A DNA stretch of 64,000 nucleotides from assembly GCA_024642115.1 (NCBI GenBank), contig JAHEBU010000008.1:62001-126000 (forward strand). Reading direction: 5' to 3'. Of the stretch, positions 1 to 8,390 are shown one piece after another. Below the pieces are notes generated by a model. That model made no database searches. It saw only the letters and a list, made by a program, of their open reading frames with translations, and was not told where the DNA came from. The translations under genes and the position numbers were made by a program. This DNA comes from Marivivens sp. (lineage in GTDB: Bacteria > Pseudomonadota > Alphaproteobacteria > Rhodobacterales > Rhodobacteraceae). Within the stretch, counting starts at the first letter, position 1. Each line of letters starts with the position of its first letter.

Positions 1-1322
1 TGTTCGACAACCTTGTCGAAATCGAAATCCAATGTGGCGTCATTCTTGCGGGTGAGCATGTGGAACCGGGTCACATCGGCCCCGGCCTGTTCGACAACAT
101 CGCGCAGGGTGACAAAGGTCCCTGCCCGCTTGGACATCTTGAAGGGTTCGCCGTTCTTGTAGAGTTTGACCAGCTGGATCAGCTTGATATCCAGCGGAAC
201 CTTGCCATGCGACAAGGCGCTGACGGCCGCCTTCATCCGTTTGACATATCCGCCGTGGTCGGCGCCGAACACGTCGATCAACTGGTCGAACCCGCGCTGC
301 ACCTTGTCATAGTGATAGGCGATGTCGGGCGCGAAATAGGTCCAGGACCCGTCGGATTTCTGGATCGGACGGTCCACGTCGTCGCCATGCGCGGTTGACC
401 GGAACAGGGTCTGTTCGCGCGGTTCCCAGTCCTCGGGGACCTTGCCTTTGGGCGGCTCAAGCACGCCCTTGTAGATCAGGCCCTGCGCGTCCAGTTCGGC
501 AATCGCCGCCTCGATCTTGCCGGTGCCATACAGCGCCTTTTCAGACGAAAACACGTCCATCTGGACCCCCAAAAGGGCGAGATCGGCACGGATCATTTCC
601 ATCATCTGTTCGGTGGCGAATTCCCGCAGTTCGGCCAGCCAGTATTGTTCGCCCTTGTCCAGCCAGCTATCCCCGTACTTGTCCTTGATCGCCTGCCCCA
701 CCGGGACAAGGTAGTCGCCGGGATACAGCCCTTCGGCAATTTCGGGCGACAGACCGCAAGCCTCGCGGTAGCGTTCATAGGCCGACCGCGCCAGCACATC
801 GACCTGCGCACCGGCGTCATTGATGTAGTATTCCCGTGTCACGTCATAGCCCGCATAGGACAGCAGACTGGCCAGCGCATCGCCAAAGATGGCCCCCCGG
901 GCGTGACCGACGTGCATCGGGCCGGTGGGGTTGGCACTGACGAATTCGACGTTGACCTTTTGCCCCTGCCCCAGCGGGGACCGCCCATAGCTGGGGTCGG
1001 TCAGCGCCGCATGAACCACCCCCTGCCAGACCGCATCGGCCAGCCGCAGGTTCAGGAACCCCGGCCCGGCCACTTCGGCACTGGTGATGCGCGGATCGGC
1101 CGCCAGTTTGACCGACAGCGCGTCGGCAATTGCCCGCTGGTTCTGCCCGGCCGGTTTTGCCAGCACCATCGCCGCGTTTGTTGCCATATCCCCATGTCCC
1201 GGATCGCGCGGCGGTTCGACCGCCACGGCATCATAGGACAGGCCCGCAGGCAGGCTGCCGTCGGCCACGAGGGCATCAAGGCATGTGACCACAAGGGCAC
1301 GGATATCGGCAAAGAGGTTCAT
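1..1322 (-). CDS. argS: Arginyl-tRNA synthetase, C-terminus cut by window edge
   Basis: Class I aminoacyl-tRNA synthetase that charges tRNA-Arg in the cytoplasm. About 440 residues are visible from ATG at 1322; the gene continues past the left edge, so the anticodon-binding C-terminal domain is missing. An N-terminal Add1-like region is followed by the HIGH-class motif HVGHARGA (near residue 130), the NPTGPMH context just before it, and the KMSKR loop near residue 400. The start follows the sequence [11 protein letters not shown], typical for ArgS. Divergent from the COX1-like gene at 1409, leaving under 90 bases for both promoters. Identification is firm; only the unseen C-terminus is open. 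Confidence 0.96.
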   Translation of the reverse strand, partial: MNLFADIRALVVTCLDALVADGSLPAGLSYDAVAVEPPRDPGHGDMATNAAMVLAKPAGQNQRAIADALSVKLAADPRITSAEVAGPGFLNLRLADAVWQGVVHAALTDPSYGRSPLGQGQKVNVEFVSANPTGPMHVGHARGAIFGDALASLLSYAGYDVTREYYINDAGAQVDVLARSAYERYREACGLSPEIAEGLYPGDYLVPVGQAIKDKYGDSWLDKGEQYWLAELREFATEQMMEMIRADLALLGVQMDVFSSEKALYGTGKIEAAIAELDAQGLIYKGVLEPPKGKVPEDWEPREQTLFRSTAHGDDVDRPIQKSDGSWTYFAPDIAYHYDKVQRGFDQLIDVFGADHGGYVKRMKAAVSALSHGKVPLDIKLIQLVKLYKNGEPFKMSKRAGTFVTLRDVVEQAGADVTRFHMLTRKNDATLDFDFDKVVE

Positions 1323-1408
1323 CTGGGCGTCCTTTCGGCCTTGGTGGGCCAGCCTAGGGGGTTTAGCAGAGCAAAGGCAGAGGTCAACGGACGTGTAAGG
1401 GATGCGTT

Positions 1409-2485
1409 TTGGCAAAGGCGACGTTTTGGGCGATTCTGGGCCTTGGGCTGCTGGGCGCCCTGATTTCAGGCTACCTGCGGTATGAACTGGCATTTCCGGG
1501 GGTTTCGGGTCTGACCATCGCCCTTGCCGGAGACAAACCGGGCGACCTTTATCGTTTGGCTGATCTGCTGCATGGCTGCCTGTCCACGATGATCACCTTT
1601 CTGGTCGGAGCCTTTGCGGGGTTTGTGGCAGCAGAGCGGGGGTTTGCGCCGGGCCGGGTCTGCGGGTGGATCGCCGTGGTGGCCCTCGCACAGCCAGTCT
1701 GGTGGCTTTCGGGCAGTTTGGTTCAACCGGGTCTCGACGAAATCTTTCGCTTAGAGGTCTTTGGCGCGATCCGCATGCAAGACGGCGGCCTGTCGCATCT
1801 TGTCTTTCTGTTGCGCGGCTCTGCCATTGCGGTTCTGCTCAGCCTCTTACTGCCAGCCGTCGGGGCGGCGGCCCTGCTGGCGGGGCCGGGATGGCGCCTA
1901 GCGGTCTACTGGGCAATGGTTTTTACGGTGCCGACTGTCCTTTGCCTGTCGCTTGTCGTTGCGCTGAACCAGGGGGGCGTTCCGATCTGGTGCGTGCCTG
2001 CCATCGTCCTTGCGGTTTTGGCGCCGCTTGTCATCGCCGCCACAGGCCAGACACCACGACCCGATGGGTTGCCCTACCTTTGGGTCGTCGCGTTGATCGT
2101 CGCGGCACTGGTCGTCCAAGGTTTCATCGCGTCTCGCACTGCCGCCGATCCGCGCCTGCAAGACACCTATTTCGTCGTGGCGCAGACCCATTATCAAACC
2201 GGGCTGATCGGGCTGTTCGTCTGGTTTTCGGCACTGGTCCGCTGGGTCCAGCTCCGGATTCCAAAGCGGTGGATCTGGGGCCATGCGGGCGTCATGGCGC
2301 TGTGCCTTCTGGCGGTGAACGTTCCCATGACCCTGCTGGGTCTTCAAGGGATGCCCCGGCGTTTTGGCGATTACGCCCAAGGGTTTGCGTTCTGGAACCT
2401 TGTCTCGTCCATTGGGGCGCTCGGCCTTCTGCTGTCGGTGCTCACGGGGTTGATCGTGATCCGTGCGGCCAGCGTGCGGCGTTAG
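1409..2485 (+). CDS. Degenerate cytochrome c oxidase subunit I-like membrane protein
   Basis: A 358-residue polytopic membrane protein of about 9-10 helices. Segments match haem-copper oxidase subunit [10 protein letters not shown] (residues 23-31, like the IRAELGQPG of CtaD), a helix with H55 in ADLLHG (the position of a low-spin haem a ligand), [12 protein letters not shown] (251-262, CtaD has HDTYYVVAHFHY) and GMPRRFGDY (314-322). H261 keeps the second haem a ligand, but Q259 replaces the haem a3 histidine. The CuB HPEVY motif and the HH pair are absent. CtaD is about 550 residues, so the catalytic centre appears lost. Start is TTG at 1409 with AAGGGA upstream; no in-frame ATG is better placed. 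Its 3' end overlaps dgt by 4 bases. Homology is inferred from motifs; function is unknown. Confidence 0.72.
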   Translation: MAKATFWAILGLGLLGALISGYLRYELAFPGVSGLTIALAGDKPGDLYRLADLLHGCLSTMITFLVGAFAGFVAAERGFAPGRVCGWIAVVALAQPVWWLSGSLVQPGLDEIFRLEVFGAIRMQDGGLSHLVFLLRGSAIAVLLSLLLPAVGAAALLAGPGWRLAVYWAMVFTVPTVLCLSLVVALNQGGVPIWCVPAIVLAVLAPLVIAATGQTPRPDGLPYLWVVALIVAALVVQGFIASRTAADPRLQDTYFVVAQTHYQTGLIGLFVWFSALVRWVQLRIPKRWIWGHAGVMALCLLAVNVPMTLLGLQGMPRRFGDYAQGFAFWNLVSSIGALGLLLSVLTGLIVIRAASVRR

Positions 2486-3696
2486 GTGGTCACCCGCGTC
2501 CGTTCCACGATGTCCGACCCAGTCAGGCGGGCGTGTTCCTGAATGGCAAAGCGGTCGGTCATCCCGCTGATGTAATCGCAGACGATCCGGGCCAGGGCGA
2601 TTTCTGTATCCGCCTCGGCCACGTCCTTGCGCCATTGCTTGGGCAGGTCCTGCGGGTTGGCCATGAACAGCGGGAACAGATCGTGGATCACCCCCGTCAC
2701 CTCGCGCCGCATCTCGATCACGGCGGGGGCGCGGTACATGCGGTGGAACAGGAAATCGCGCAGGACCTTGAGATCGGACCAGAGCGCGGGCGTGAACTGC
2801 ACCATCATCCTACCCGCCATGCGGATATCGGTGACGGACCGGGGATCGAAGTCGGCCAGATTGCGGCGTCCGACGACGATCACATCCTCGACCAGAATAC
2901 CAAAGAACCGGCGCAGCGCCTCGTGCCGGCGGCGGTAATAGTTGAGGCCGGGATATTTGCGGTCCACCTCGGCAAAGCAATCGTGCAGGATGGGCAGTTC
3001 GGCCAATTCATCGGTGCTGAACAGTTCGGCCCGCAACCCGTCGTGCAGGTCGTGGTGATTGTAGGCGATATCGTCAGACAGGGCAGCCACCTGTGCCTCG
3101 GCAGAGGCGTGGGTGTGCAGTTCCAGATCGTGCCGGGTATTGTATTCGGCCAGGGCATAGGGAATGGGATCGCTTACCGGGCCGTTATGCTTGGCAATCC
3201 CTTCCAGCGTTTCCCAAGTCAGGTTGAGCCCGTCCCATTCGGCGTAATGGCGTTCCAGGCTGGTGACGATCCGGATCGCCTGCGCGTTGTGATCGAAGCC
3301 GCCGTAGGGCACCATCAGCGCATTCAGCGCATCCTCGCCCGTGTGGCCAAAGGGCGGGTGGCCCAGATCGTGGGCCAATGCCACGGCCTCGGTCAGTTCG
3401 GAATCGAGGTCGAGCGCCCCCGCGATGGTCCGGGCCACCTGCGCCACCTCGATGGAATGGGTCAGGCGCGTGCGGAAATAGTCGCCCTCGTGTTCTATGA
3501 ACACCTGCGTCTTGTGTTTGAGTCTGCGAAACGCCGACGCATGGATGATCCGGTCCCGGTCCCGCTGGAACGGGCTGCGGAATGTGCTTTCCTCTTCCGG
3601 GTACAGCCGTCCCCTGGCTGTGGCCGGATCGGACGCATAGGGGGCTGCCATTGCCTTGGGCCTTCCTGATGGTCGCTTGTCGTTGTGTCGTGTCAT
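2482..3696 (-). CDS. dgt: dGTPase-like deoxynucleotide triphosphohydrolase
   Basis: HD-superfamily enzyme that hydrolyses dGTP (or other dNTPs in this subfamily) to the nucleoside and triphosphate. 404 residues, normal for the type 2 Dgt-like family. The N-terminus has GRLYPEEESTFRSPFQRDRD, then RLTHSIEVAQVAR and ALAHDLGHPPFGH, which carry the HD metal ligands; a further conserved DDIAYNHHDL segment lies in the middle. Divergent from erpA with a 39-base gap, an arrangement seen in many alphaproteobacteria. Converges on the COX1-like gene with overlapping stop codons. Which dNTP is the preferred substrate cannot be read from sequence. Confidence 0.93.
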   Translation of the reverse strand: MTRHNDKRPSGRPKAMAAPYASDPATARGRLYPEEESTFRSPFQRDRDRIIHASAFRRLKHKTQVFIEHEGDYFRTRLTHSIEVAQVARTIAGALDLDSELTEAVALAHDLGHPPFGHTGEDALNALMVPYGGFDHNAQAIRIVTSLERHYAEWDGLNLTWETLEGIAKHNGPVSDPIPYALAEYNTRHDLELHTHASAEAQVAALSDDIAYNHHDLHDGLRAELFSTDELAELPILHDCFAEVDRKYPGLNYYRRRHEALRRFFGILVEDVIVVGRRNLADFDPRSVTDIRMAGRMMVQFTPALWSDLKVLRDFLFHRMYRAPAVIEMRREVTGVIHDLFPLFMANPQDLPKQWRKDVAEADTEIALARIVCDYISGMTDRFAIQEHARLTGSDIVERTRVTT

Positions 3697-3735
3697 GCCT
3701 ATATTTCATGGAAGCGACAACCGATAGGTGTTCCG

Positions 3736-4062
3736 ATGCTGACCCTTCCGCCCCAAGTCACCCCGCGCGCCTTTGAACGGCTGGCCGAAATCGGCGCGGC
3801 CGAACAGGGCAAGGCCCTGCGGATCGCCGTCGAGGGGGGCGGATGTTCCGGGTTTCAGTACGATATCGCGCTGGATGATGTGAAGGACGACGATCTGGTG
3901 CTGGAAGGCGCCGGTCAGACTGTCGTGATCGATTCCGTGTCCCTACCTTTTCTGGCGTCGGCGGTGATCGACTTTTCCGAAGAACTGATCGGCGCGCGGT
4001 TCGTCATCAACAATCCCAATGCCACGTCCAGCTGCGGCTGCGGCACGTCTTTTTCCATCTGA
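3736..4062 (+). CDS. erpA: Iron-sulfur cluster insertion protein, HesB/IscA/ErpA family
   Basis: A-type carrier that takes a nascent Fe-S cluster and delivers it to apo-proteins. 108 residues. The three conserved cysteines are visible: GGGCSGFQY in the middle and SCGCGTSF near the C-terminus. I chose the ATG at 3736 (MLTLPPQVTPRAF) over the in-frame ATG at 3685, which would run back into the dgt promoter and add unconserved residues. The next gene starts inside its stop codon (TGATG), so the two are probably translationally coupled. IscA and ErpA are hard to separate; the isolated location away from an isc or suf operon favours ErpA. Confidence 0.9.
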   Translation: MLTLPPQVTPRAFERLAEIGAAEQGKALRIAVEGGGCSGFQYDIALDDVKDDDLVLEGAGQTVVIDSVSLPFLASAVIDFSEELIGARFVINNPNATSSCGCGTSFSI

Positions 4063-4526
4063 TGGCCGACGCCGACGAACTTGAGGCCGTCGCGGCCCAA
4101 GAGGCGCGGCTTCAGTTTGATCGGTTTTCCAACGACGACGGCATCGCCATCGGCCTGTGGCTGGTCGAACAGGGCCGCGCCCGGGGTCTGTCCATTGCAG
4201 TCGACGTGCGACGCTTCGGGCATGTGCTGTTTCACGCGGCGTTGACGGGCACGTCGCCCGACAACGCCCAGTGGATCGACCGCAAGGTCCGGGTGGTCGA
4301 ACGGTTCGGCCATGCCTCGCTGTATATGGGATGCCTGTGCCGGGTGTCGGGCGAGACATTGGAACAGAAGTTCCATTTGCCCCCCAACACTTATGCCCCG
4401 CATGGCGGGGCCTTTCCGATTCTGATCCGCGACACTGGACCGATCGGTAGCGTCACCGTGTCCGGCCTGCCCCAGCGCGACGATCACGCGCTGGTGGTCG
4501 AGGCGTTGGGCGTGCATCTGGCCTGA
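4062..4526 (+). CDS. UPF0303 / HbpS-like haem-degrading domain protein
   Basis: 154-residue soluble protein of the UPF0303 family (HbpS/GlcG-like fold, annotated elsewhere as haem-degrading domain protein). Typical features are the helix QFDRFSNDDGIAIGLWLVEQ, the strand ISIAVDVRR-like segment (here LSIAVDVRRFGHVLFHA), and the C-terminal IGSVTVSGLPQRDDH. Starts at the stop of erpA by a one-base overlap, so it is probably co-expressed with an Fe-S carrier. Biochemical function in proteobacteria is poorly established; haem handling is a family-level suggestion only. Confidence 0.82.
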   Translation: MADADELEAVAAQEARLQFDRFSNDDGIAIGLWLVEQGRARGLSIAVDVRRFGHVLFHAALTGTSPDNAQWIDRKVRVVERFGHASLYMGCLCRVSGETLEQKFHLPPNTYAPHGGAFPILIRDTGPIGSVTVSGLPQRDDHALVVEALGVHLA

Positions 4527-4584
4527 CGCCTGCCCGCCTTGTGCGCGGGCCTGACCTGCGGCACAACGGGACCAGAGGTGCCTC

Positions 4585-5364
4585 ATGAAGATAGCCACAT
4601 TCAACATCAATGGCGTAAAGGCGCGGATCGAGGCGCTGACCACATGGCTGCAAGACCAGCGCCCCGATGTCGCCCTGTTGCAAGAGATCAAGTCGGTTGA
4701 CGACGGATTCCCCCGCCAACACTTCGAGGATATGGGCTATACCGTCGAAACTCATGGGCAAAAGGGGTTCAACGGGGTCGCCATCCTGTCCCGCTTGCCG
4801 ATCGAGGATGTGGCGCGCGGCCTGCCCGGCGACGACACCGACGATCAGGCCCGCTGGATCGAGGCGACGGTGATCGGCGACACGGCGGTCCGCCTGTGTT
4901 GCCTGTATCTGCCCAACGGCAACCCTGCGCCGGGGCCAAAATATGACTACAAACTGGCCTGGATGGACCGGCTGCATGCGCGGGCCCAGGCCCTGCTGGC
5001 CAGCGAACAGCCTGCCCTCATGGCAGGCGATTACAACGTCATCCCGCAGGCAGAGGATGCCAAACGCCCTGAGGCCTGGCGCGAAGATGCCTTGTTTCGT
5101 CCAGAAACCCGCGCCGCGTTCCGCCGCATCCAGAACCTGGGCTTTACCGAAGCGTTCCGTGCCCGGACCCAAGGGCCGGGACATTATTCATTCTGGGATT
5201 ATCAGGCGGGCGCCTGGGACCGTGACGATGGAATCCGCATCGACCATTTTCTGCTGACCCCGCAATGTGCGGACCTGCTGGCGGACGCCTGGATTGAAAA
5301 GGACGTGCGCGGGCGTGACAAACCGTCGGACCACGTTCCCGTCTGGGTCGAGTTGAACGCCTGA
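4585..5364 (+). CDS. xthA: Exodeoxyribonuclease III / AP endonuclease
   Basis: Metal-dependent DNA repair nuclease of the endonuclease/exonuclease/phosphatase superfamily that cleaves abasic sites and trims 3' ends. 259 residues, full length. Family motifs: MKIATFNINGVKAR at the N-terminus, LLQEIKSVD carrying the metal-binding Glu (near residue 34), the catalytic-loop GDYNVIP (near 150), RIDHFLLT, and the C-terminal SDHVPVWVEL with the catalytic His. It has its own short leader (4527-4584) and converges on the FAD monooxygenase; a GC hairpin and a dispersed repeat lie between them. Confidence 0.96.
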   Translation: MKIATFNINGVKARIEALTTWLQDQRPDVALLQEIKSVDDGFPRQHFEDMGYTVETHGQKGFNGVAILSRLPIEDVARGLPGDDTDDQARWIEATVIGDTAVRLCCLYLPNGNPAPGPKYDYKLAWMDRLHARAQALLASEQPALMAGDYNVIPQAEDAKRPEAWREDALFRPETRAAFRRIQNLGFTEAFRARTQGPGHYSFWDYQAGAWDRDDGIRIDHFLLTPQCADLLADAWIEKDVRGRDKPSDHVPVWVELNA

Positions 5365-5408
5365 CGGCATGGCCAAGGGAATGACGCCTGACGGCGTTGC
5401 GGGGGCTG

Positions 5409-5439
5409 CCCCCCCGAAGTTGTCAAGGTGAAGTGAAGC
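5409..5439 (+). repeat. Dispersed intergenic repeat, copy A
   Basis: A C-run followed by GAAGTTGTCAAGGTGAAG and then TGAAGC, directly after a G-run that can pair with the C-run. The same order (C/G-run, AGTTGT, CAAGGTGAAG) recurs on the minus strand at 25791-25820 and 44323-44360. It lies between the converging xthA and monooxygenase genes. Seen directly; the role as a terminator or REP-like element is inferred. Confidence 0.5.
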
Positions 5440-5442
5440 AGA

Positions 5443-6543
5443 TCAGGCGGTCACGTCGTGATCGTACAGCCAGTCATAGCGGCCCAGGAATTTCTGTGGT
5501 GCGAGCGCGCCAATGCCGCGAAGTCCCGCGTGAGCAACCCAGCGTCTGAACCCCATCAGGTGATAGTTGCGGGCATTGGCGTTTGCCGCTGCGATGGCCC
5601 GAACCGCCCGCGCGCGGCGGAGGGTTTCGTACGTCGTCAATCCGGCCTTTGAAGAGGACGCGTCTGTCAGACACCGTGCCAGAACCCAAGCATCCTCAAG
5701 CGCCAGATTCGCGCCCTGCGCAAGGAAGGGGAGCGTTGGGTGGGCCGCGTCCCCCACCAGCGCGAAGCTGTCGCCGACCCAAAACGGTGCCACCTCGTGC
5801 CGGAACAACCCCCACAGGTTCACGCGGTCCACCTGCGCCAAAAGGCCCGTCAGGGCCGGGGCGGCATCGGCAAAGGCCGCGCGCAGGTTCTGCGGATCGT
5901 CCTCGTGCGACCAGCCTTCGGCGGCCCAATCGGTCCGTTCCTGAACGGCCACGATGTTGATCCGGTCGCCCGGCAAGGGATAGGTGACAACATGCCGACC
6001 GGGCAGCATCCAGATCCGCGCTTCGGGGGGGGCGCTGCCGGGCACCATCGCCCGCCAGGCGACCTGCCCGGTAAAGAACGGATCGGCCGCCCCGTTGAGC
6101 AATCTCCGAAAGCCCGAGCGAAGGCCGTCTGCCGCGATCAGCAGGCCGGGGGGGCGCGGGGTATCCGGGGACAAGGCCGACCCGGTGCGGATCGTGACGC
6201 CTGCCTTCGTACAGGCTTCTGACAGCAGCCTGAGGAGGTTGGCGCGGGGGATCAGATAAAAGCCCGGGACCGGCAGATCAAATCGGGCGATTTCCCGCCC
6301 GGTCAGGCCATCAACGGGGACCACGGCCCGCGATTTGAGGGAACAAGCATCAAAAGCCTGTTTCAACCCCAGCCCATGCAGAACGCGCGCCCCATTGGGC
6401 GAAATCTGGATACCCGCACCTTGGGTGCGCAGGTCGGGGGCGCGTTCGTGAACCTCGACTGTAGCGCCCCGCTGCGCCAGCGCGGCAGCCGTGGCCAGAC
6501 CGGCGATCCCGCCGCCGGCGACCAGAATGGGCGGCTTTGCCAC
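5443..6543 (-). CDS. FAD-dependent monooxygenase, salicylate hydroxylase-like
   Basis: Group A flavoprotein monooxygenase, about 366 residues. The N-terminal FAD-binding motif is ILVAGGGIAGLATA, the mid-protein DG motif is LLIAADGLRSGFRR, and the second FAD motif is GDAAHPTLPFLAQGAN. Together these are typical of salicylate/6-hydroxynicotinate hydroxylase-like enzymes acting on aromatic acids with NAD(P)H. Substrate is not predictable. The reading frame stays open to 6600, but an ATG there would overlap dksA by 53 bases; I chose GTG at 6543, four bases after the dksA stop, which places the dinucleotide-binding strand at the usual N-terminal position. The start is uncertain because neither candidate has a strong ribosome-binding site. 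Confidence 0.85.
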   Translation of the reverse strand: MAKPPILVAGGGIAGLATAAALAQRGATVEVHERAPDLRTQGAGIQISPNGARVLHGLGLKQAFDACSLKSRAVVPVDGLTGREIARFDLPVPGFYLIPRANLLRLLSEACTKAGVTIRTGSALSPDTPRPPGLLIAADGLRSGFRRLLNGAADPFFTGQVAWRAMVPGSAPPEARIWMLPGRHVVTYPLPGDRINIVAVQERTDWAAEGWSHEDDPQNLRAAFADAAPALTGLLAQVDRVNLWGLFRHEVAPFWVGDSFALVGDAAHPTLPFLAQGANLALEDAWVLARCLTDASSSKAGLTTYETLRRARAVRAIAAANANARNYHLMGFRRWVAHAGLRGIGALAPQKFLGRYDWLYDHDVTA

Positions 6544-6547
6544 CGGG

Positions 6548-6970
6548 TCAGTCGTCCCGGTGAACCTTTTCACGGCGCTCATGGCGCTCTTGCGCCTCAA
6601 GGCTCATGGTGGCGATCGGGCGGGCATCGAGGCGCTTGAGGCTGATCGGCTCGCCGGTAATTTCGCAATACCCGTATTCACCTTCGTCGATCCGGCGCAG
6701 GGCGGCGTCGATCTTGGACACCAGTTTGCGTTCGCGGTCGCGGGTGCGCAGTTCAAGGGCGCGGTCGGTTTCCTCGGACGCGCGGTCGGCGATGTCGGGA
6801 ATGTTACGGGTCTGATCCTTCATCCCCTGCACGGTGTCCCGGCTGTCCTCTAGAATGTCAGCCTTCCACGCGATCAGCTTGCGGCGGAAATATTCCAGTT
6901 GGCGATCGTTCATGAACGGCTCGTCTTCGGCAGGACGATAATCGTCCGAAAGGAAAACCTCAGCTTTCAT
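6548..6970 (-). CDS. dksA: RNA polymerase-binding transcription factor DksA
   Basis: Partner of ppGpp that binds the RNA polymerase secondary channel and resets transcription during starvation. 140 residues. The coiled-coil region includes FRRKLIAWKADILEDSRD and the later DRASEETDRALELRTRDR; the C-terminal globular part has GYCEITGEPISLKRLDARP. Of the four zinc cysteines of E. coli DksA only the first remains (pattern C-T-S-A), as known for alphaproteobacterial DksA such as that of Rhodobacter sphaeroides. I chose ATG at 6970 because AAGGGGA lies 6 bases upstream; in-frame ATGs at 6976 and 7021 are alternatives. Confidence 0.92.
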   Translation of the reverse strand: MKAEVFLSDDYRPAEDEPFMNDRQLEYFRRKLIAWKADILEDSRDTVQGMKDQTRNIPDIADRASEETDRALELRTRDRERKLVSKIDAALRRIDEGEYGYCEITGEPISLKRLDARPIATMSLEAQERHERREKVHRDD

Positions 6971-7169
6971 CTGCATTCCCCTTGTCTGGCCGTCAGCAGG
7001 GTATTCCGGGTGACCATGCATAACGGTGTTCCCTCAGTTTAATTGCGGCCCGTTTACTCCGCTTGTGTGGGAGTGTCACCCCCAGAAATAGTCAATTGTT
7101 CTCGCATTGAAGCCCAGCCCACAGCTGCTAGTCTGACTGTTGCGGGATCACCCCCAAAAGGACCGAACG

Positions 7170-8009
7170 ATGCGCTTTTCCGGCACCTCGACCTATGTCG
7201 CCACCGACGATCTGACGGTGGCGGTCAATGCCGCCGTGACACTGGAACGCCCCCTGCTGGTCAAGGGGGAACCGGGAACAGGCAAGACGGAACTGGCCCG
7301 TCAGGTGGCCGCGTCGCTGGATCTGCCGATGATCGAATGGAACGTCAAATCGACAACCAAGGCGCAACAGGGCCTGTATGAATATGACGCGGTCAGCCGG
7401 TTGCGCGACAGCCAGTTGGGCGATGCCCGGGTCAACGACGTGTCCAACTATATCCGGCGGGGCAAGCTGTGGCAGGCGTTCACCGCCCCCACCAAGGTCG
7501 TGCTGCTGATCGACGAGATCGACAAGGCGGATATCGAGTTTCCCAACGATCTGCTGCAAGAACTCGACCGGATGGAGTTTCACGTCTACGAGACGGGCGA
7601 GACGATCCGCGCCCTGCACCGCCCCATCGTCATCATTACGTCCAACAATGAAAGGGAACTGCCCGACGCGTTCCTGCGCCGCTGCTTTTTCCACTACATC
7701 CGGTTTCCCGACATCGACACCCTGCGACAGATCGTCGAAGTCCATCATCCCGGGATCAAGGACGCGCTGCTCACCACCGCCCTTACCCGGTTTCTGGAAA
7801 TCCGCGACACGCCGGGGCTCAAGAAAAAGCCCTCGACGTCGGAAGTGCTGGATTGGCTGAAACTGCTTTTGGCCGAGGATCTGAGCGCCGAGGACCTGCG
7901 CAAGGACGGCGCGACTCTGTTGCCCCGCCTGCATGGCGCCCTGCTCAAGAACGAGCAGGATGTGCATCTGTTCGAACGGCTTGCTTTTCTGTCACGCGGA
8001 CAGCGTTAG
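7170..8009 (+). CDS. MoxR-family AAA+ ATPase
   Basis: 279-residue AAA+ ATPase of the MoxR group, chaperone-like motors that work with VWA-domain partners in cofactor or metal insertion. Walker A is GEPGTGKTELA (near residue 34), Walker B is VVLLIDEIDKAD (near 110), sensor I region is IVIITSNNERELPDAFLRR, and an AAA lid follows. An ATG at 7170 gives a standard N-terminus. A VWA/CoxE-like gene lies 1.9 kb downstream on the same strand, so the usual MoxR-VWA pair is present, separated by a lipoprotein gene. Which protein is matured is unknown; no obvious oxidoreductase target is in the cluster. Confidence 0.9.
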   Translation: MRFSGTSTYVATDDLTVAVNAAVTLERPLLVKGEPGTGKTELARQVAASLDLPMIEWNVKSTTKAQQGLYEYDAVSRLRDSQLGDARVNDVSNYIRRGKLWQAFTAPTKVVLLIDEIDKADIEFPNDLLQELDRMEFHVYETGETIRALHRPIVIITSNNERELPDAFLRRCFFHYIRFPDIDTLRQIVEVHHPGIKDALLTTALTRFLEIRDTPGLKKKPSTSEVLDWLKLLLAEDLSAEDLRKDGATLLPRLHGALLKNEQDVHLFERLAFLSRGQR

Positions 8010-8053
8010 GGCCGAAAATCAACATCTTGGGGGCCAATGTTCAGGTTCCACAA

Positions 8054-8103
8054 GGCAATTGCGGCCTGCCGGTCACGGTCACCCGGCAAACCGCAATTTT
8101 GCC
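8054..8103. terminator. Imperfect hairpin after the MoxR gene
   Basis: Complementary segments GGCAATT-GCGG-TGCCGG and CCGGCA-CCGC-AATTTTGCC face each other around a loop of about 10 bases, 45 bases after the MoxR stop. No clean T-tract follows, so it may be a weak terminator or an mRNA-stability element. The 377-base gap 8010-8386 otherwise holds only the small ORF listed at 8244. Confidence 0.4.
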
Positions 8104-8243
8104 ATTTTCCTTGATGATTTGTTGACGGCACTCCCCCTTAGTTGGTCTGGCTGGCGCAAAAGCCTTGGGAATGCCCAATTTGCAGCCAACCCGAGCCGCA
8201 GTCGCCGTTCACCAAGTCGAGGTGAGCAGTTGAGGAGATCACG

Positions 8244-8390
8244 TTGACCAAGGCAAAAATGCCGGTCGCGATCCGCCCCCTTCGTGCCGCCCTTCGGGTG
8301 GTCGAAGCCGCGTCGCGGACCATGGCCCTGAAAATTCCCGGCACAACTGTGTCCTGTCGTAGGCTGTCGCTCACCGGAGGTGCGGCATGA
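8244..8390 (+). CDS. Possible 48-residue leader ORF upstream of the DUF2927 lipoprotein
   Basis: A TTG-initiated frame with GAGGAG eight bases upstream that runs to a TGA overlapping the ATG of the next gene (ATGA). The peptide is basic (many Arg/Lys) with no recognisable domain. The ribosome-binding site and the exact start-stop overlap support translation; the rare start codon and the lack of any family are against it. It could be a coupled leader peptide or chance. Confidence 0.25.
   Translation: MTKAKMPVAIRPLRAALRVVEAASRTMALKIPGTTVSCRRLSLTGGAA

Noticed and set aside
5443-6600. Monooxygenase start at 6600 or 6582
   Set aside because: Would overlap dksA by 35-53 bases and add residues before the dinucleotide-binding strand; GTG at 6543 fits better, though not certain.
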